From contig JACJYE010000001.1 in NCBI GenBank assembly GCA_020636255.1, positions 418,501-482,500 on the forward strand: DNA of 64,000 nt. The letters are read 5' to 3'. The DNA comes from Lewinellaceae bacterium. Its GTDB lineage: Bacteria; Bacteroidota; Bacteroidia; Chitinophagales; Saprospiraceae. The notes below the pieces were generated by a model. It saw nothing but the letters and a program-made list of their open reading frames with translations, had not been told where the DNA came from and did not search any database. This document shows positions 43,191 through 51,656 of this stretch, piece after piece. Made by a program: the position numbers and the translations under genes. Every line of letters begins with the position of its first letter. Within the stretch, counting starts at the first letter, position 1.

Positions 43191-44534
43191 TCAAATATCC
43201 TGCTTATAATCGAATTTTTCAAGATAATCCCCTACCCGGCGCAGAAACGAGCCGCCCAGGAAGCCATCGACCACGCGATGGTCATACGACAACGACAGGA
43301 ACATCATATAGCGCACGGCGATCAGGTCGCCGTATTCCGTTTCCACGACAGCCGGCTTCTTCCGGATCGCGCCGGTAGCCATTATGGCCACTTGCGGCTG
43401 GTTGATGATCGGCGTACCCATCACGTTGCCGAAGGTGCCTACATTGGTCAGGGTGAAGGTGCCGTCCTGGATCTCGTCGGGCTTCAGCTGATTGTTGCGC
43501 GCCCGGTTCGCCAGGCCGTTCACCTGACGGGTGAGCCCAAGCAGGTTGAGGTGGGCCGCATTGCGAATGACCGGCACGATGAGGTTGCCGCTGGGCAAAG
43601 CCGTGGCCATACCGATATTGATCTCTTTCTTGCGGATGATCCGGGTGCCGTCGACGCTGACGTTGATCATCGGGAAGTCGCGGATAGCTTTTGCCACCGC
43701 TTCGATGAAAATGGGGGTGAAGGTGATCTTTTCCCCATAGCGCTCTTCGAAACTGCGCTTCACCCGGTCGCGCCACTTTACGATGTTGGTCACATCCACT
43801 TCCACAAAGGAGGTAACGTGGGGTGAAGTGCGCTTGGAATTGACCATGTGGTCGGCGATCAGCTTGCGCATACGGTCCATCTCGATGATCTCCATGTTCT
43901 CGCCACCAATATCGGCCGGGCGGGCCTGAGGCTCGGGAACAGGTTCCCGGCCGGGTTGCTTCGGCGGCTGTGGCTGTGCCGGGTGCGGTGCTTCCTGGCG
44001 GTGTTCTACATAGGACAGTATGTCTTTTTTGGTGACTCTGCCGTGCATGCCTGAACCTTCAATGCGCTCCAGCTCTTCCGCGCTGATCTGCTCTTTTTCA
44101 GCAATCGTACGCACCAGCGGAGAATAAAAGCGGCCGCCGGAGCCGGAACGGGATACTTCAGCAGCAGCCGGGACGGGCTCTGGAGCCGGTGTCCTGACGG
44201 GCTCCTTGCCGTTGGGGTGGTTGTTGCCGGAATGAGAAAGGCTGGAGCGTTCTTCTTTTACGCTTGGTGTAGCTTTGGGTTCCACCTCCTCGCCTTCAGC
44301 GGCGATGATGGCGATGACCTTGCCGATGGGCACGGTATCGTTTTCCTGAAACAGGATCTCCTTAATGGTGCCGCTAATAGGCGAAGGCACCTCCGAGTCT
44401 ACTTTGTCGGTCGCAATTTCCAGGATGGTCTCATCTTCTTCGACCGTATCCCCTACCTGCTTCGCCCACCGGAGGATGGTGGCTTCCATAATACTCTCAC
44501 CCATTTTGGGCATGATCAGTTCGACTTGAGCCAT
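43191..44534 (-). CDS. 2-oxo acid dehydrogenase E2 (dihydrolipoyllysine acyltransferase)
   Basis: 447 aa, start MAQVELIMPKMGESIMEATI at 44534; the open frame upstream is not coding. Order: lipoyl domain (lipoylated Lys in EIATDKVDSEVPSP), Ala/Pro/Glu-rich linker, peripheral subunit-binding domain (FYSPLVRTIAEKEQISAEELERI ... GRVTKKDILSYVE), and the catalytic domain with MATALPSGNLIVPVIRNA and active site LSYDHRVVDGFLGG. The lack of a second lipoyl domain and the MxxVxLxMPKMGES opening fit the branched-chain or 2-oxoglutarate/branched-chain-like E2 of Bacteroidota. E1 and E3 genes are not adjacent. Confidence 0.92.
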   Translation of the reverse strand: MAQVELIMPKMGESIMEATILRWAKQVGDTVEEDETILEIATDKVDSEVPSPISGTIKEILFQENDTVPIGKVIAIIAAEGEEVEPKATPSVKEERSSLSHSGNNHPNGKEPVRTPAPEPVPAAAEVSRSGSGGRFYSPLVRTIAEKEQISAEELERIEGSGMHGRVTKKDILSYVEHRQEAPHPAQPQPPKQPGREPVPEPQARPADIGGENMEIIEMDRMRKLIADHMVNSKRTSPHVTSFVEVDVTNIVKWRDRVKRSFEERYGEKITFTPIFIEAVAKAIRDFPMINVSVDGTRIIRKKEINIGMATALPSGNLIVPVIRNAAHLNLLGLTRQVNGLANRARNNQLKPDEIQDGTFTLTNVGTFGNVMGTPIINQPQVAIMATGAIRKKPAVVETEYGDLIAVRYMMFLSLSYDHRVVDGFLGGSFLRRVGDYLEKFDYKQDI

Positions 44535-44703
44535 AGGAGTTGCTTTGGTACTGTAATTTGGTTCATATTTGGTTGGTAATACCTGGAGCGCACCTGAGGT
44601 TGCGCTTTTTTCAGACTGCAAAATTAGCGGAATTCTCCTGCTAATACAAATGGCGTTTGTCATTCTATTGTTCGCCCGGCCTCCATCAAACCCATTGTAA
44701 GGC

Positions 44704-45954
44704 CTAGCTTTCCAATTGCCCGAGCAGGAACCGGCGCACATAGTTCAGGGCATGCGCCGAAGCGTATTCTATGTTCTTGAGGCGGCTCTTGCCGGCATGG
44801 ATCTTTTGAGCGAATATCCTGTGTCTGTCGCCCACGGCCATCCAGATGGTGCCCACTGGTTTTTCCGGGGTGCCGCCTCCCGGGCCCGCAATACCGGAGA
44901 TGGCGACGGCAACATCCGCTTCCAGCGCCGATATCGCACCCGTAACCATTTCCCTGACGCAGGCTTCGCTCACGGCTCCATGCGTGTCGAGCGTAGCCCG
45001 GCTAACGCCCAGTTGCTTCATCTTCACCTCGTTGGAATAAGCAACGATGCTGCCCTTAAAATACTCGGACGAGCCGGCAACAGAAGTGACCAGGTGCGCC
45101 AGATACCCCCCGGTGCAGCTTTCGGCAGTGCAAAGCATCCTACCTTTTTCGCGCAGCAGCTGGCCGACCACGCCCTCCAGCTGCTCTTGTTCGGTGCCGA
45201 AAACGAGCTGCCCCAACTGCTTGTGGATCAGCCGGGCATAGTGGTCGAGCTCCCGCCTGAGCGCTGCTTCGTCGGTGCCGGTGCCGGTGAGGCGCAGGCG
45301 AACCTGGCCGAGGTTGGGCAGGTATGCCAGCCGGATATGGCCGGGCAGGCTGTCCTCTATCTTTTCGAGGCGTGCAGCTATGCTCGACTCTCCTTCTCCG
45401 GCAGTCAGGATAGTGCGGTGGGCTATGGGCAATCCCGGAAAGTGCTGCATCAGGCGGGGAACCACCTCCTTTTCCATGATGCTTTCCATTTCGTAGGGCA
45501 CTCCCGGCATCGATACTACCACCTTGCCGTCCTGCTCGAACCACATGCCCGGCGCTGTGCCCATCCTGTTCCGCAACAGGCTCGCATTGGACGGCATAAA
45601 GCACTGCTGGCGGTGCGCTTCAGAAGTAGGCCTCCCCAACTGCTCGAAAAAGCGGATGATGCGGCTGTAAGTGGGTTCGTCAAAAACCATTTCCACGCCG
45701 AAAAAGCGGGCCAGGGCCTTTTTAGTAATATCATCTTTGGTGGGGCCCAGGCCACCGGTCATCAGGACTACATCGGCCAGGGCGAGGCCCTGCTCCAGGG
45801 CACGCAGGATGTCTTCTTCCTGGTCGCCTACCGAACTTACGCCCGTCAGGCGGGCGCCGGCGAGATTGAGCTGCCGGGCCATCCATCCGGAGTTGGTATC
45901 GGTGATCTGCCCGATGAGGATCTCATCACCGACCGTGATCAGATGTACTTTCAT
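44704..45954 (-). CDS. cinA: CinA family nicotinamide-nucleotide amidohydrolase/ADP-ribose pyrophosphatase
   Basis: 416 aa, a fusion of two domains. The N-terminal MoaB/Mog-like domain (LITVGDEILIGQITDTNSGW, VLMTGGLGPTKDDITKKAL, SMPGVPYEMESIM) belongs to the COG1058 ADP-ribose pyrophosphatase type. The C-terminal PncC domain (LCTAESCTGGYLAHLVTSVAGSSEYFKGSIVAYSNEVK, ISGIAGPGGGTPEKPVGTIW) deamidates nicotinamide mononucleotide to nicotinic acid mononucleotide. Together they recycle pyridine-nucleotide breakdown products in the cytosol. Full length. It lies between birA and the E2 gene on the same strand. Confidence 0.95.
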   Translation of the reverse strand: MKVHLITVGDEILIGQITDTNSGWMARQLNLAGARLTGVSSVGDQEEDILRALEQGLALADVVLMTGGLGPTKDDITKKALARFFGVEMVFDEPTYSRIIRFFEQLGRPTSEAHRQQCFMPSNASLLRNRMGTAPGMWFEQDGKVVVSMPGVPYEMESIMEKEVVPRLMQHFPGLPIAHRTILTAGEGESSIAARLEKIEDSLPGHIRLAYLPNLGQVRLRLTGTGTDEAALRRELDHYARLIHKQLGQLVFGTEQEQLEGVVGQLLREKGRMLCTAESCTGGYLAHLVTSVAGSSEYFKGSIVAYSNEVKMKQLGVSRATLDTHGAVSEACVREMVTGAISALEADVAVAISGIAGPGGGTPEKPVGTIWMAVGDRHRIFAQKIHAGKSRLKNIEYASAHALNYVRRFLLGQLES

Positions 45955-45978
45955 TTGGATAATTTCGCATTTTACGGT

Positions 45979-46755
45979 TTACATTTCCGGTGGGCCCACC
46001 ATTTTTATCGCTTTCAACTGGTAGGCATCCTCTTGTCCGCCCTCTGCGACGACCAGCAGGAGCCCCTCCGGGCTGATGCCGTTTATCTTCCCCCGAAACC
46101 GCTCGCCGTCAGGGCGTTCGAAAAGGGCCACATGGCCCAGGCCATAAAGAAACTGAAGATATTCGGTATTCAGGCTGTCAAACCGGCCTTCTTTTAATTG
46201 CAGATACCGTTGTTCGAGACATTGGAACAACACTGTTCTGAGTTCCGGCAGGCTATAGGGCCGGCCGGTTTCCAGCTTTAGTGACGTCGGGTTGGGCAGG
46301 GCCGGTGAAAAGCTTTCCTGGTTGACGTTGATGCCCAGGCCTGCAACGCAGCTCTGGAAGCCGCGGCTGCTGAGGGTATTCTGCAGTAGAATACCTGCCA
46401 CCTTTCGATGGCCCAGGTATATGTCGTTCGGCCACTTGACATAAACCGGCTTTTTGGCGTACCTTGCGGCCAGATCGCGAACCGATAGGGCAACGGCCTG
46501 ATTGAGGGAGAACTGTTGAGCGGCCGGTAAGAATTCGGGGTATAATATGACACTGAGGGTGATGTTCAGGCCGGCCTGGCTTTCCCAACGGCTGCCAATT
46601 TGTCCTCTTCCTTCTGTTTGAAAGCCAGCCGAAATGACAGTTCCTTCACTTGGTTTACTTTTTGATAGCAGCTCTGAGGCGTAAAGGTTCGTTGATGGAA
46701 GGGAGGGGAACTCCATAAGAACCTTTCCCACAAAAAGGGTGTTTTTCTTAAGCAA
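45979..46755 (-). CDS. birA: Biotin-[acetyl-CoA carboxylase] ligase
   Basis: 258 aa, without an N-terminal DNA-binding domain, so it is an enzyme only and not a repressor. It attaches biotin to carboxylase carrier proteins. Motifs: LPSTNLYASELLS, QTEGRGQIGSRWESQAGLNITLSVIL (GRGRxGRxW type biotinyl-AMP loop), YVKWPNDIYLGHRKVAGILLQ, and VAGLGINVNQ. The start is set at the TTG at 46755 because the residues NTLFVGKVLMEFPSL are conserved in Bacteroidota BirA; the next ATG at 46716 would remove them. It is divergent from rsfS, separated by 87 bp. Confidence 0.94.
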   Translation of the reverse strand: MLKKNTLFVGKVLMEFPSLPSTNLYASELLSKSKPSEGTVISAGFQTEGRGQIGSRWESQAGLNITLSVILYPEFLPAAQQFSLNQAVALSVRDLAARYAKKPVYVKWPNDIYLGHRKVAGILLQNTLSSRGFQSCVAGLGINVNQESFSPALPNPTSLKLETGRPYSLPELRTVLFQCLEQRYLQLKEGRFDSLNTEYLQFLYGLGHVALFERPDGERFRGKINGISPEGLLLVVAEGGQEDAYQLKAIKMVGPPEM

Positions 46756-46821
46756 TTGAAGAATATTTGGTTATTTTCATCGTCCGGCATGAAAGGACAT
46801 AAAATCATGCTCAATCATTCA

Positions 46822-46829
46822 CAAAACTA
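46822..46829 (-). promoter_or_regulatory. -7 promoter box for birA
   Basis: Minus strand TAGTTTTG, an exact TAnnTTTG, 66 bp before the TTG at 46755, lying in the shared birA/rsfS control region. Confidence 0.4.
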
Positions 46830-46842
46830 ATAAAAACACAAT

Positions 46843-47229
46843 TTGAGTTCACAAGTAAAAGTCCAACAGCGTAGGCTCACCACAGAACAATTGAACGATC
46901 TGATCATCGACAGCATCCAGGATATTAAGGGCAAGAATATTGTCAAGCTGGATCTTCGCCGCCTGGAAGATTCACCCGCTGATTTTTTCATTATCTGCGA
47001 GGGGGATTCCAATACACAGGTCAAAGCCATTTCGGACAACATCCAGCGAAAGTTGAAAGCCGAAGGCAAAGTGTTGGCCTCTCATGTGGAAGGCGAACGC
47101 AATGCTTTATGGATCTGTCTGGATTATTTCAACACCGTGGTCCATGTTTTTTATCGTGAAACCCGCTCTTTTTACGAATTGGAAAGCCTTTGGAGCGATG
47201 CCCGCTTTACGGAATACGAAAGTTTATAA
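46843..47229 (+). CDS. rsfS: Ribosome silencing factor RsfS
   Basis: 128 aa. RsfS binds uL14 on the large subunit and blocks subunit joining when nutrients are low. Motifs: LNDLIIDSIQDIKGKNIVKLDLR, SPADFFIICEGDSNTQVKAISDNIQRKL, HVEGERNALWICLDYFNTVVHVF, and the C-terminal YELESLWSDARF. The TTG at 46843 is the only possible start: an in-frame stop lies 12 bases upstream and no Met occurs in the first 128 residues. It is upstream of ftsH, as in many Bacteroidota, with a 139-bp gap that holds no gene. Confidence 0.95.
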   Translation: MSSQVKVQQRRLTTEQLNDLIIDSIQDIKGKNIVKLDLRRLEDSPADFFIICEGDSNTQVKAISDNIQRKLKAEGKVLASHVEGERNALWICLDYFNTVVHVFYRETRSFYELESLWSDARFTEYESL

Positions 47230-47368
47230 CCCGCGGGCTGGCTTTGGCCGATAAATAGCAACGAAATGGCGGCTTCTGCGTTTCAAAGGGTAGTTTTTTT
47301 AAACAAGGAGGGCGCTTCGGGCCTTTGTTCCGAAAACAGTGAGGCCCATTAAAACAGTAGCACTTTAG

Positions 47369-49360
47369 ATGGAGAACGAAAATAAAAAGGATAACAACAA
47401 GCCCGGTGTCCCCAAGTTCAATTCCTATTGGATATACGGCATCATAGCCCTGTTCCTGCTTGCGCTGAACGTATACAGCATGTCGGAAGGGGCCCGCGAC
47501 CAGGTTGACCGCAACAAGCTGCGGGAAATGATCATCAACCAGGATGTGGAAAAACTATCCGTTATCAACAGCAAGCAGGCATTCATCTTTATCAAAGAGG
47601 ATGCCCTCAAGAAAAGGAAGGATTTTTACAAAGACGCAGCCCAGAGCAATTTCGGAAGCAACCGCTACCACTACTGGCTCGAGATCGGCTCAGTGGATTC
47701 TTTTGAAAAATGGTTGCGCGACATCCAGGAGGAAGCAGGTATCCCGCCGGAATCCCAGATCAGCCCGCAGTACGAAACGAAACAGAACTGGCTGGCGCCC
47801 CTGCTTGGCTGGGTATTGCCCATACTCATCGTCGTGGCCATCTGGATCTTCATCATGCGCCGGGTTGGCGGCGGCGCGGGCGGCACCGGAGCCCAGATCT
47901 TCAACATCGGCAAATCCAAAGCTACCCTCTTCGACCAGAACAGCCGCGTGACGATCACCTTCGAAGATGTGGCCGGCCTGGATGAAGCGAAAGAGGAAGT
48001 CGTCGAAGTCGTCGATTTTCTGAAAAACCCGAAAAAATACACCGCACTGGGCGGTAAGATCCCCAAAGGCGTGCTGCTCGTTGGCCCTCCGGGTACCGGT
48101 AAGACCCTGCTGGCTAAAGCCGTGGCAGGTGAAGCCGGCGTGCCGTTCTTTTCTATTTCCGGGTCCGACTTCGTAGAGATGTTCGTCGGCGTAGGGGCTT
48201 CCCGCGTTCGCGACCTCTTCAAACAGGCCCGGGAAAAAGCCCCATGCATCGTGTTTATCGATGAGATCGACGCCATCGGGCGCGCACGCGGGCGCAACAG
48301 CTTTCAGGGCGGCAACGACGAAAGAGAGAATACCCTCAACCAACTCCTGGTAGAAATGGACGGCTTCAGCACCGACAAAGGGGTCATCCTCATGGCTGCT
48401 ACCAACCGCCCCGATGTGCTCGACACCGCCCTGATGCGCCCAGGCCGATTCGACCGGCAGATCGGTATCGACCGGCCCGACCTCAAGGGCCGCAAGGCCA
48501 TTTTCTCGGTACACCTGAAAAACATCAAAATCGCCGCCGATGTGACGCCGGAAACCCTGGCCGAAATGACGCCGGGTTTTGCCGGCGCCGATATCGCCAA
48601 CATCTGCAACGAAGCCGCCCTCGTGGCCGCCCGCCGCAATAAAAAGGCGGTAGACATGGACGATTTCAACTACGCTCTCGACAGGGTGATCGGCGGCCTG
48701 GAAAAGAAGAACAAGCTGATCTCTCCCGAAGAGAAAAAGATCATCGCTTACCACGAAGCCGGCCACGCGATCTGCGGCTGGTATCTCGAACATGCTTCCC
48801 CACTGGTAAAGGTGACCATCGTGCCGCGCGGCATCGGCACCCTGGGTTATGCCCAGTACCTGCCCAAGGAAGAGTACATCACCCGCACCGAGCAGCTGCT
48901 CGACCGCATGTGCATGACCTTTGGCGGCCGCGCCGCCGAGTCTATCGTATTCGGGAAGGTATCTACCGGCGCACAGAACGACCTCGACCAGGTAACGCGA
49001 ATGGCGTACAGTATGGTGACGGTATTCGGCATGAACGATAAAGTCGGACAGGTTTCTTTTTACGCTTTATCGCAGGATCAGTTCCAGCGCCCTTACTCCG
49101 ATGAGACCGCTACCCTGATCGACGAGGAAGTCCGCCTTATGGTGGAAGAACAATACAAGCGGGCACAGGCATTGCTCACCGAGCGGCGCGAAGAACTGGA
49201 AATACTGGCCAACGTCCTTTTAGAGAAGGAAATGCTGCTCAAGTCCGATGTCGAGCGCCTGATCGGGCCCCGCCTGGCCGATGCCGGTGAAGAGACGCAC
49301 CATAACGGCCTGCAAAAAAACGAGAGCGAAGCGCAACCTGAGGCGCCAAAAGAAGTATAA
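47369..49360 (+). CDS. ftsH: ATP-dependent zinc metalloprotease FtsH
   Basis: 663 aa membrane AAA+ protease that removes misassembled membrane proteins and short-lived regulators. Two N-terminal helices (residues about 21-37 and 141-163) flank an ~100-residue periplasmic domain. The cytosolic AAA module has Walker A GPPGTGKTLLAKA (about 239), Walker B IVFIDEIDAIGR and SRH MAATNRPDVLDTALMRPGRFDRQI. The M41 protease site is HEAGH at 462-466, with the third zinc ligand in the TGAQNDLDQVTR region. The tail is Glu/Pro-rich. A strong terminator follows, inside the antisense 3' end of the next gene. Confidence 0.97.
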   Translation: MENENKKDNNKPGVPKFNSYWIYGIIALFLLALNVYSMSEGARDQVDRNKLREMIINQDVEKLSVINSKQAFIFIKEDALKKRKDFYKDAAQSNFGSNRYHYWLEIGSVDSFEKWLRDIQEEAGIPPESQISPQYETKQNWLAPLLGWVLPILIVVAIWIFIMRRVGGGAGGTGAQIFNIGKSKATLFDQNSRVTITFEDVAGLDEAKEEVVEVVDFLKNPKKYTALGGKIPKGVLLVGPPGTGKTLLAKAVAGEAGVPFFSISGSDFVEMFVGVGASRVRDLFKQAREKAPCIVFIDEIDAIGRARGRNSFQGGNDERENTLNQLLVEMDGFSTDKGVILMAATNRPDVLDTALMRPGRFDRQIGIDRPDLKGRKAIFSVHLKNIKIAADVTPETLAEMTPGFAGADIANICNEAALVAARRNKKAVDMDDFNYALDRVIGGLEKKNKLISPEEKKIIAYHEAGHAICGWYLEHASPLVKVTIVPRGIGTLGYAQYLPKEEYITRTEQLLDRMCMTFGGRAAESIVFGKVSTGAQNDLDQVTRMAYSMVTVFGMNDKVGQVSFYALSQDQFQRPYSDETATLIDEEVRLMVEEQYKRAQALLTERREELEILANVLLEKEMLLKSDVERLIGPRLADAGEETHHNGLQKNESEAQPEAPKEV

Positions 49361-49373
49361 GTATATTAGAATA

Positions 49374-50315
49374 CTATTCCACGTTTTCAGAGGGGCCATA
49401 ATCTACCAGGTTATGGCCCCTCCTTTTTTCCCGCCTCCGCTGATACCTCCGCAATAGCGGATAGCTGAACACCACCACCAGTATGATGAGCCCGCCCCAG
49501 TAAAAGCCGGGCGGCAATTCTTCGTTTTCCTTAAGCAACAACCAGGCCATGGCAATGCCGTAAACCGGTTCCAGGTTGACGGTAAGGTTGGATGCAAAGG
49601 CCGTCAGGTGCCGCAGCGAGCGAAGCGCCAGCACATAGGCCAGCGTCGTGCAAAGCAGGGCCAGCACGAGGATGTACAGCCAGTCGGCCCCATGAGGCAC
49701 CAGCCGAAGCCCGGCGCCGCTACCTATGATATAGAAGGGCAGGATCAAACTCAGGAACAACCAGGCACTGCCCAGCTCCAGAAAAGTGATGGCCATTTCA
49801 TCGGCCCGCCCGATCAGCCGCTTGTTCAGAGTGGCGAAAAAGGCCGCGAGCAGCGCCGAGGCCAAGCCCGCAATGATGCCCATGTTCATCGAAGCCTCCG
49901 TGCTGCTTACGATCAGTACCATACCCGGAATGATGAGCAGGCCCAATAAGATCTCGTACCATTGCACACGCTGTCGCATGACCATCGGCTCAATGATCGC
50001 CGTGAAGAACGAGGTGGTCGCCATGCAGATCAGTGCAATGGAAGCATTCGACAATTTGATAGCCCCGTAAAAGGCCAGCCAGTGGAAGGCAACCAACACC
50101 CCGACGCCCATATATTGCAATATGGTGCGCCGCGGTATTTCCCGGAATATGCGCCCCACCCGGGCCAGCAATAACAGGCTGCCAGCGGTCAGCATTACCC
50201 GCCACCATACCAGCACCAGCGCAGATAGTTGGATGAGATCGCCCAGAATTGCGGTAAACCCAAATAGGAATACCGCAATGTGCAATTCCAGATACGCCCG
50301 CCGCATGTTGTCCAT
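49374..50315 (-). CDS. DMT superfamily (EamA) transporter
   Basis: 313 aa with ten membrane helices in two EamA repeats (MRRAYLELHIAVFLFGFTAILGDLI ... and IIAGLASALLAAFFATLNKRLIG ...). EamA proteins export or import small metabolites such as amino acids, nucleosides or sugars; the substrate is not predictable. The ATG at 50315 is preferred over the upstream ATG at 50336 because the first helix begins shortly after it. The C-terminus (RRYQRRREKRRGHNLVDYG) is coded by the antisense of the ftsH terminator. It converges on ftsH with 13 bp between stops. Confidence 0.92.
   Translation of the reverse strand: MDNMRRAYLELHIAVFLFGFTAILGDLIQLSALVLVWWRVMLTAGSLLLLARVGRIFREIPRRTILQYMGVGVLVAFHWLAFYGAIKLSNASIALICMATTSFFTAIIEPMVMRQRVQWYEILLGLLIIPGMVLIVSSTEASMNMGIIAGLASALLAAFFATLNKRLIGRADEMAITFLELGSAWLFLSLILPFYIIGSGAGLRLVPHGADWLYILVLALLCTTLAYVLALRSLRHLTAFASNLTVNLEPVYGIAMAWLLLKENEELPPGFYWGGLIILVVVFSYPLLRRYQRRREKRRGHNLVDYGPSENVE
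49391..49429 (+). terminator. ftsH terminator embedded in the convergent transporter gene
   Basis: An 11-bp perfect stem AGGGGCCATAA / TTATGGCCCCT with a 9-base loop is followed by CC and six T on the plus strand. It lies 30 bp after the ftsH stop, within the last codons of the minus-strand transporter gene. Confidence 0.85.
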
Positions 50316-50361
50316 ACCTTCTGTTTTGTGACACAAAGCAAAAAAAATCAGGGAATAACGC

Positions 50362-50369
50362 TATCTTTG
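50362..50369 (+). promoter_or_regulatory. -7 promoter box for clpS
   Basis: TATCTTTG, an exact TAnnTTTG, 117 bp before the ATG at 50486. It gives a leader of about 105 nt and probably drives clpS and aat together. Confidence 0.5.
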
Positions 50370-50485
50370 CATTCAGAAAAAAACCATCTTTTTTGATGGT
50401 TACCTGGAAACTTTAAGTTGATTGATTCAGTTGTTTGCCTTTAGAAGGGGGCGCCGCCTTTTTATCAATATATAATGCCGAAGCC

Positions 50486-50803
50486 ATGTTGAAAGACCTG
50501 TACAGCCAAAACCCGGAGGAACTGGAGGAAGATATCCTTCTTGAAGAGGACCTTTCGGATTCGGATATCGGAGAACAGGCCCAACTCGTGGTATACAACG
50601 ACGATTTCAATACTTTCGAATGGGTCATACAGTGCTTCATAGAGGTGCTGAACCATACCAGCGAGCAGGCCGAGCAATTATCCCTTATCATCCATTTCAA
50701 AGGGAAGGCCACGGTTAAAACGGCTCCTATGGACGTCCTGAAACCCAAGAAAGACGCTCTGGTCGACCGCGGGCTGTCAGCGGTGATAGAAGGCGGGAAA
50801 TGA
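50486..50803 (+). CDS. clpS: ATP-dependent Clp protease adaptor ClpS
   Basis: 105 aa from the ATG at 50486; an upstream TTG at 50435 would add residues without similarity. ClpS delivers proteins with destabilising N-terminal residues to ClpA/ClpC. The core shows LVVYNDDFNTFEWVIQCFIEVL (NDDFTPMEFV-type substrate pocket) and KGKATVKTAPMDVLKPKKDALVDRGLSAVIE; the central His is in LIIHFKGKA. A long acidic N-terminal stretch (ELEEDILLEEDLSDSD) precedes the core, as is usual in Bacteroidota. The aat gene follows 120 bp downstream. Confidence 0.9.
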   Translation: MLKDLYSQNPEELEEDILLEEDLSDSDIGEQAQLVVYNDDFNTFEWVIQCFIEVLNHTSEQAEQLSLIIHFKGKATVKTAPMDVLKPKKDALVDRGLSAVIEGGK

Positions 50804-50922
50804 CCCGGCCTTTCTGCACCTATCCCACACTGCATCCCCGGGTCCTCACCTTAAATTGCGCTCTTGCATGAAAGGCCTCCTGCTGGCAAAGCCACGCCAC
50901 TTTGTTTTAACCTCTTTTTCCC

Positions 50923-51612
50923 ATGCCCATTTTCTGGCTTTCAGAAGATAATACGATTTTCCCCGACCCCAGGCACGCGGAGCCTGAAGGGGTGCTCGCC
51001 GTAGGCGGCGACCTCTCTCCTGAACGGCTGCTGAAGGCCTATGCCCAGGGCATCTTCCCCTGGTATGGCCCTGGTGAGCCCATCCTGTGGTGGTCGCCCG
51101 ACCCACGGGCAGTGCTGTTCCCCGAAGAGCTCAGGGTGTCCAAAAGTATGCGCCCGTATTTTAACCAGGGCAAATTCAGCCTGACTTTCGACCAGGATTT
51201 CAAAACGGTCATTCAGTTATGCGGAAAAGTACGCCGGCATACCTGGATCACCCGCGATATGCTGGAAGCCTATACCCGCCTGCATGAAATGGGCTATGCC
51301 CATTCGGTGGAAGTCTGGCAGGACGGCAAACTCGCCGGTGGGTTGTACGGCCTGGCGCTGGGCCGGGTGTTTTTCGGCGAGTCGATGTTCACCAAAGTCA
51401 GCAACGCCTCCAAATTCGGCTTTATCGCCCTCGTCCGCCAACTGCAGGCCCGTGGTTTTCGATTGGTCGACTGCCAGCAGGAAACCCACCACCTCGCCAG
51501 CCTGGGCGCCCGCCCGATACCCCGGGACACCTTCCTCGAATACCTCCGCCAGAACCAGCACGAAGCAACGGCGCGCGGCAGCTGGCGGGCATGGCTGGAG
51601 GAAGAGCATTGA
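50923..51612 (+). CDS. aat: Leucyl/phenylalanyl-tRNA-protein transferase
   Basis: 229 aa. Aat adds Leu or Phe from tRNA to proteins with N-terminal Lys or Arg, which marks them for ClpS-Clp degradation. The family opening FWLSEDNTIFPDPRHAEPEGVLAVGGDLSPERLLKAYAQGIFPWYG is complete, as are WWSPDPRAVL, RRHTWITRDMLEAYTRLHEMGYAHSVEVWQDGKLAGGLYGLALGRVFFGESMF and the end LVDCQQETHHLASLGARPIPRDTFLEYL. With clpS directly upstream it forms an N-degron module. Start ATG at 50923, preceded by CCTCTTTTTCCC without a clear ribosome site. Confidence 0.96.
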   Translation: MPIFWLSEDNTIFPDPRHAEPEGVLAVGGDLSPERLLKAYAQGIFPWYGPGEPILWWSPDPRAVLFPEELRVSKSMRPYFNQGKFSLTFDQDFKTVIQLCGKVRRHTWITRDMLEAYTRLHEMGYAHSVEVWQDGKLAGGLYGLALGRVFFGESMFTKVSNASKFGFIALVRQLQARGFRLVDCQQETHHLASLGARPIPRDTFLEYLRQNQHEATARGSWRAWLEEEH

Positions 51613-51656
51613 AATACTTGTTTTGTTATCTTTACCTTCCTGAACACGATACCGCC

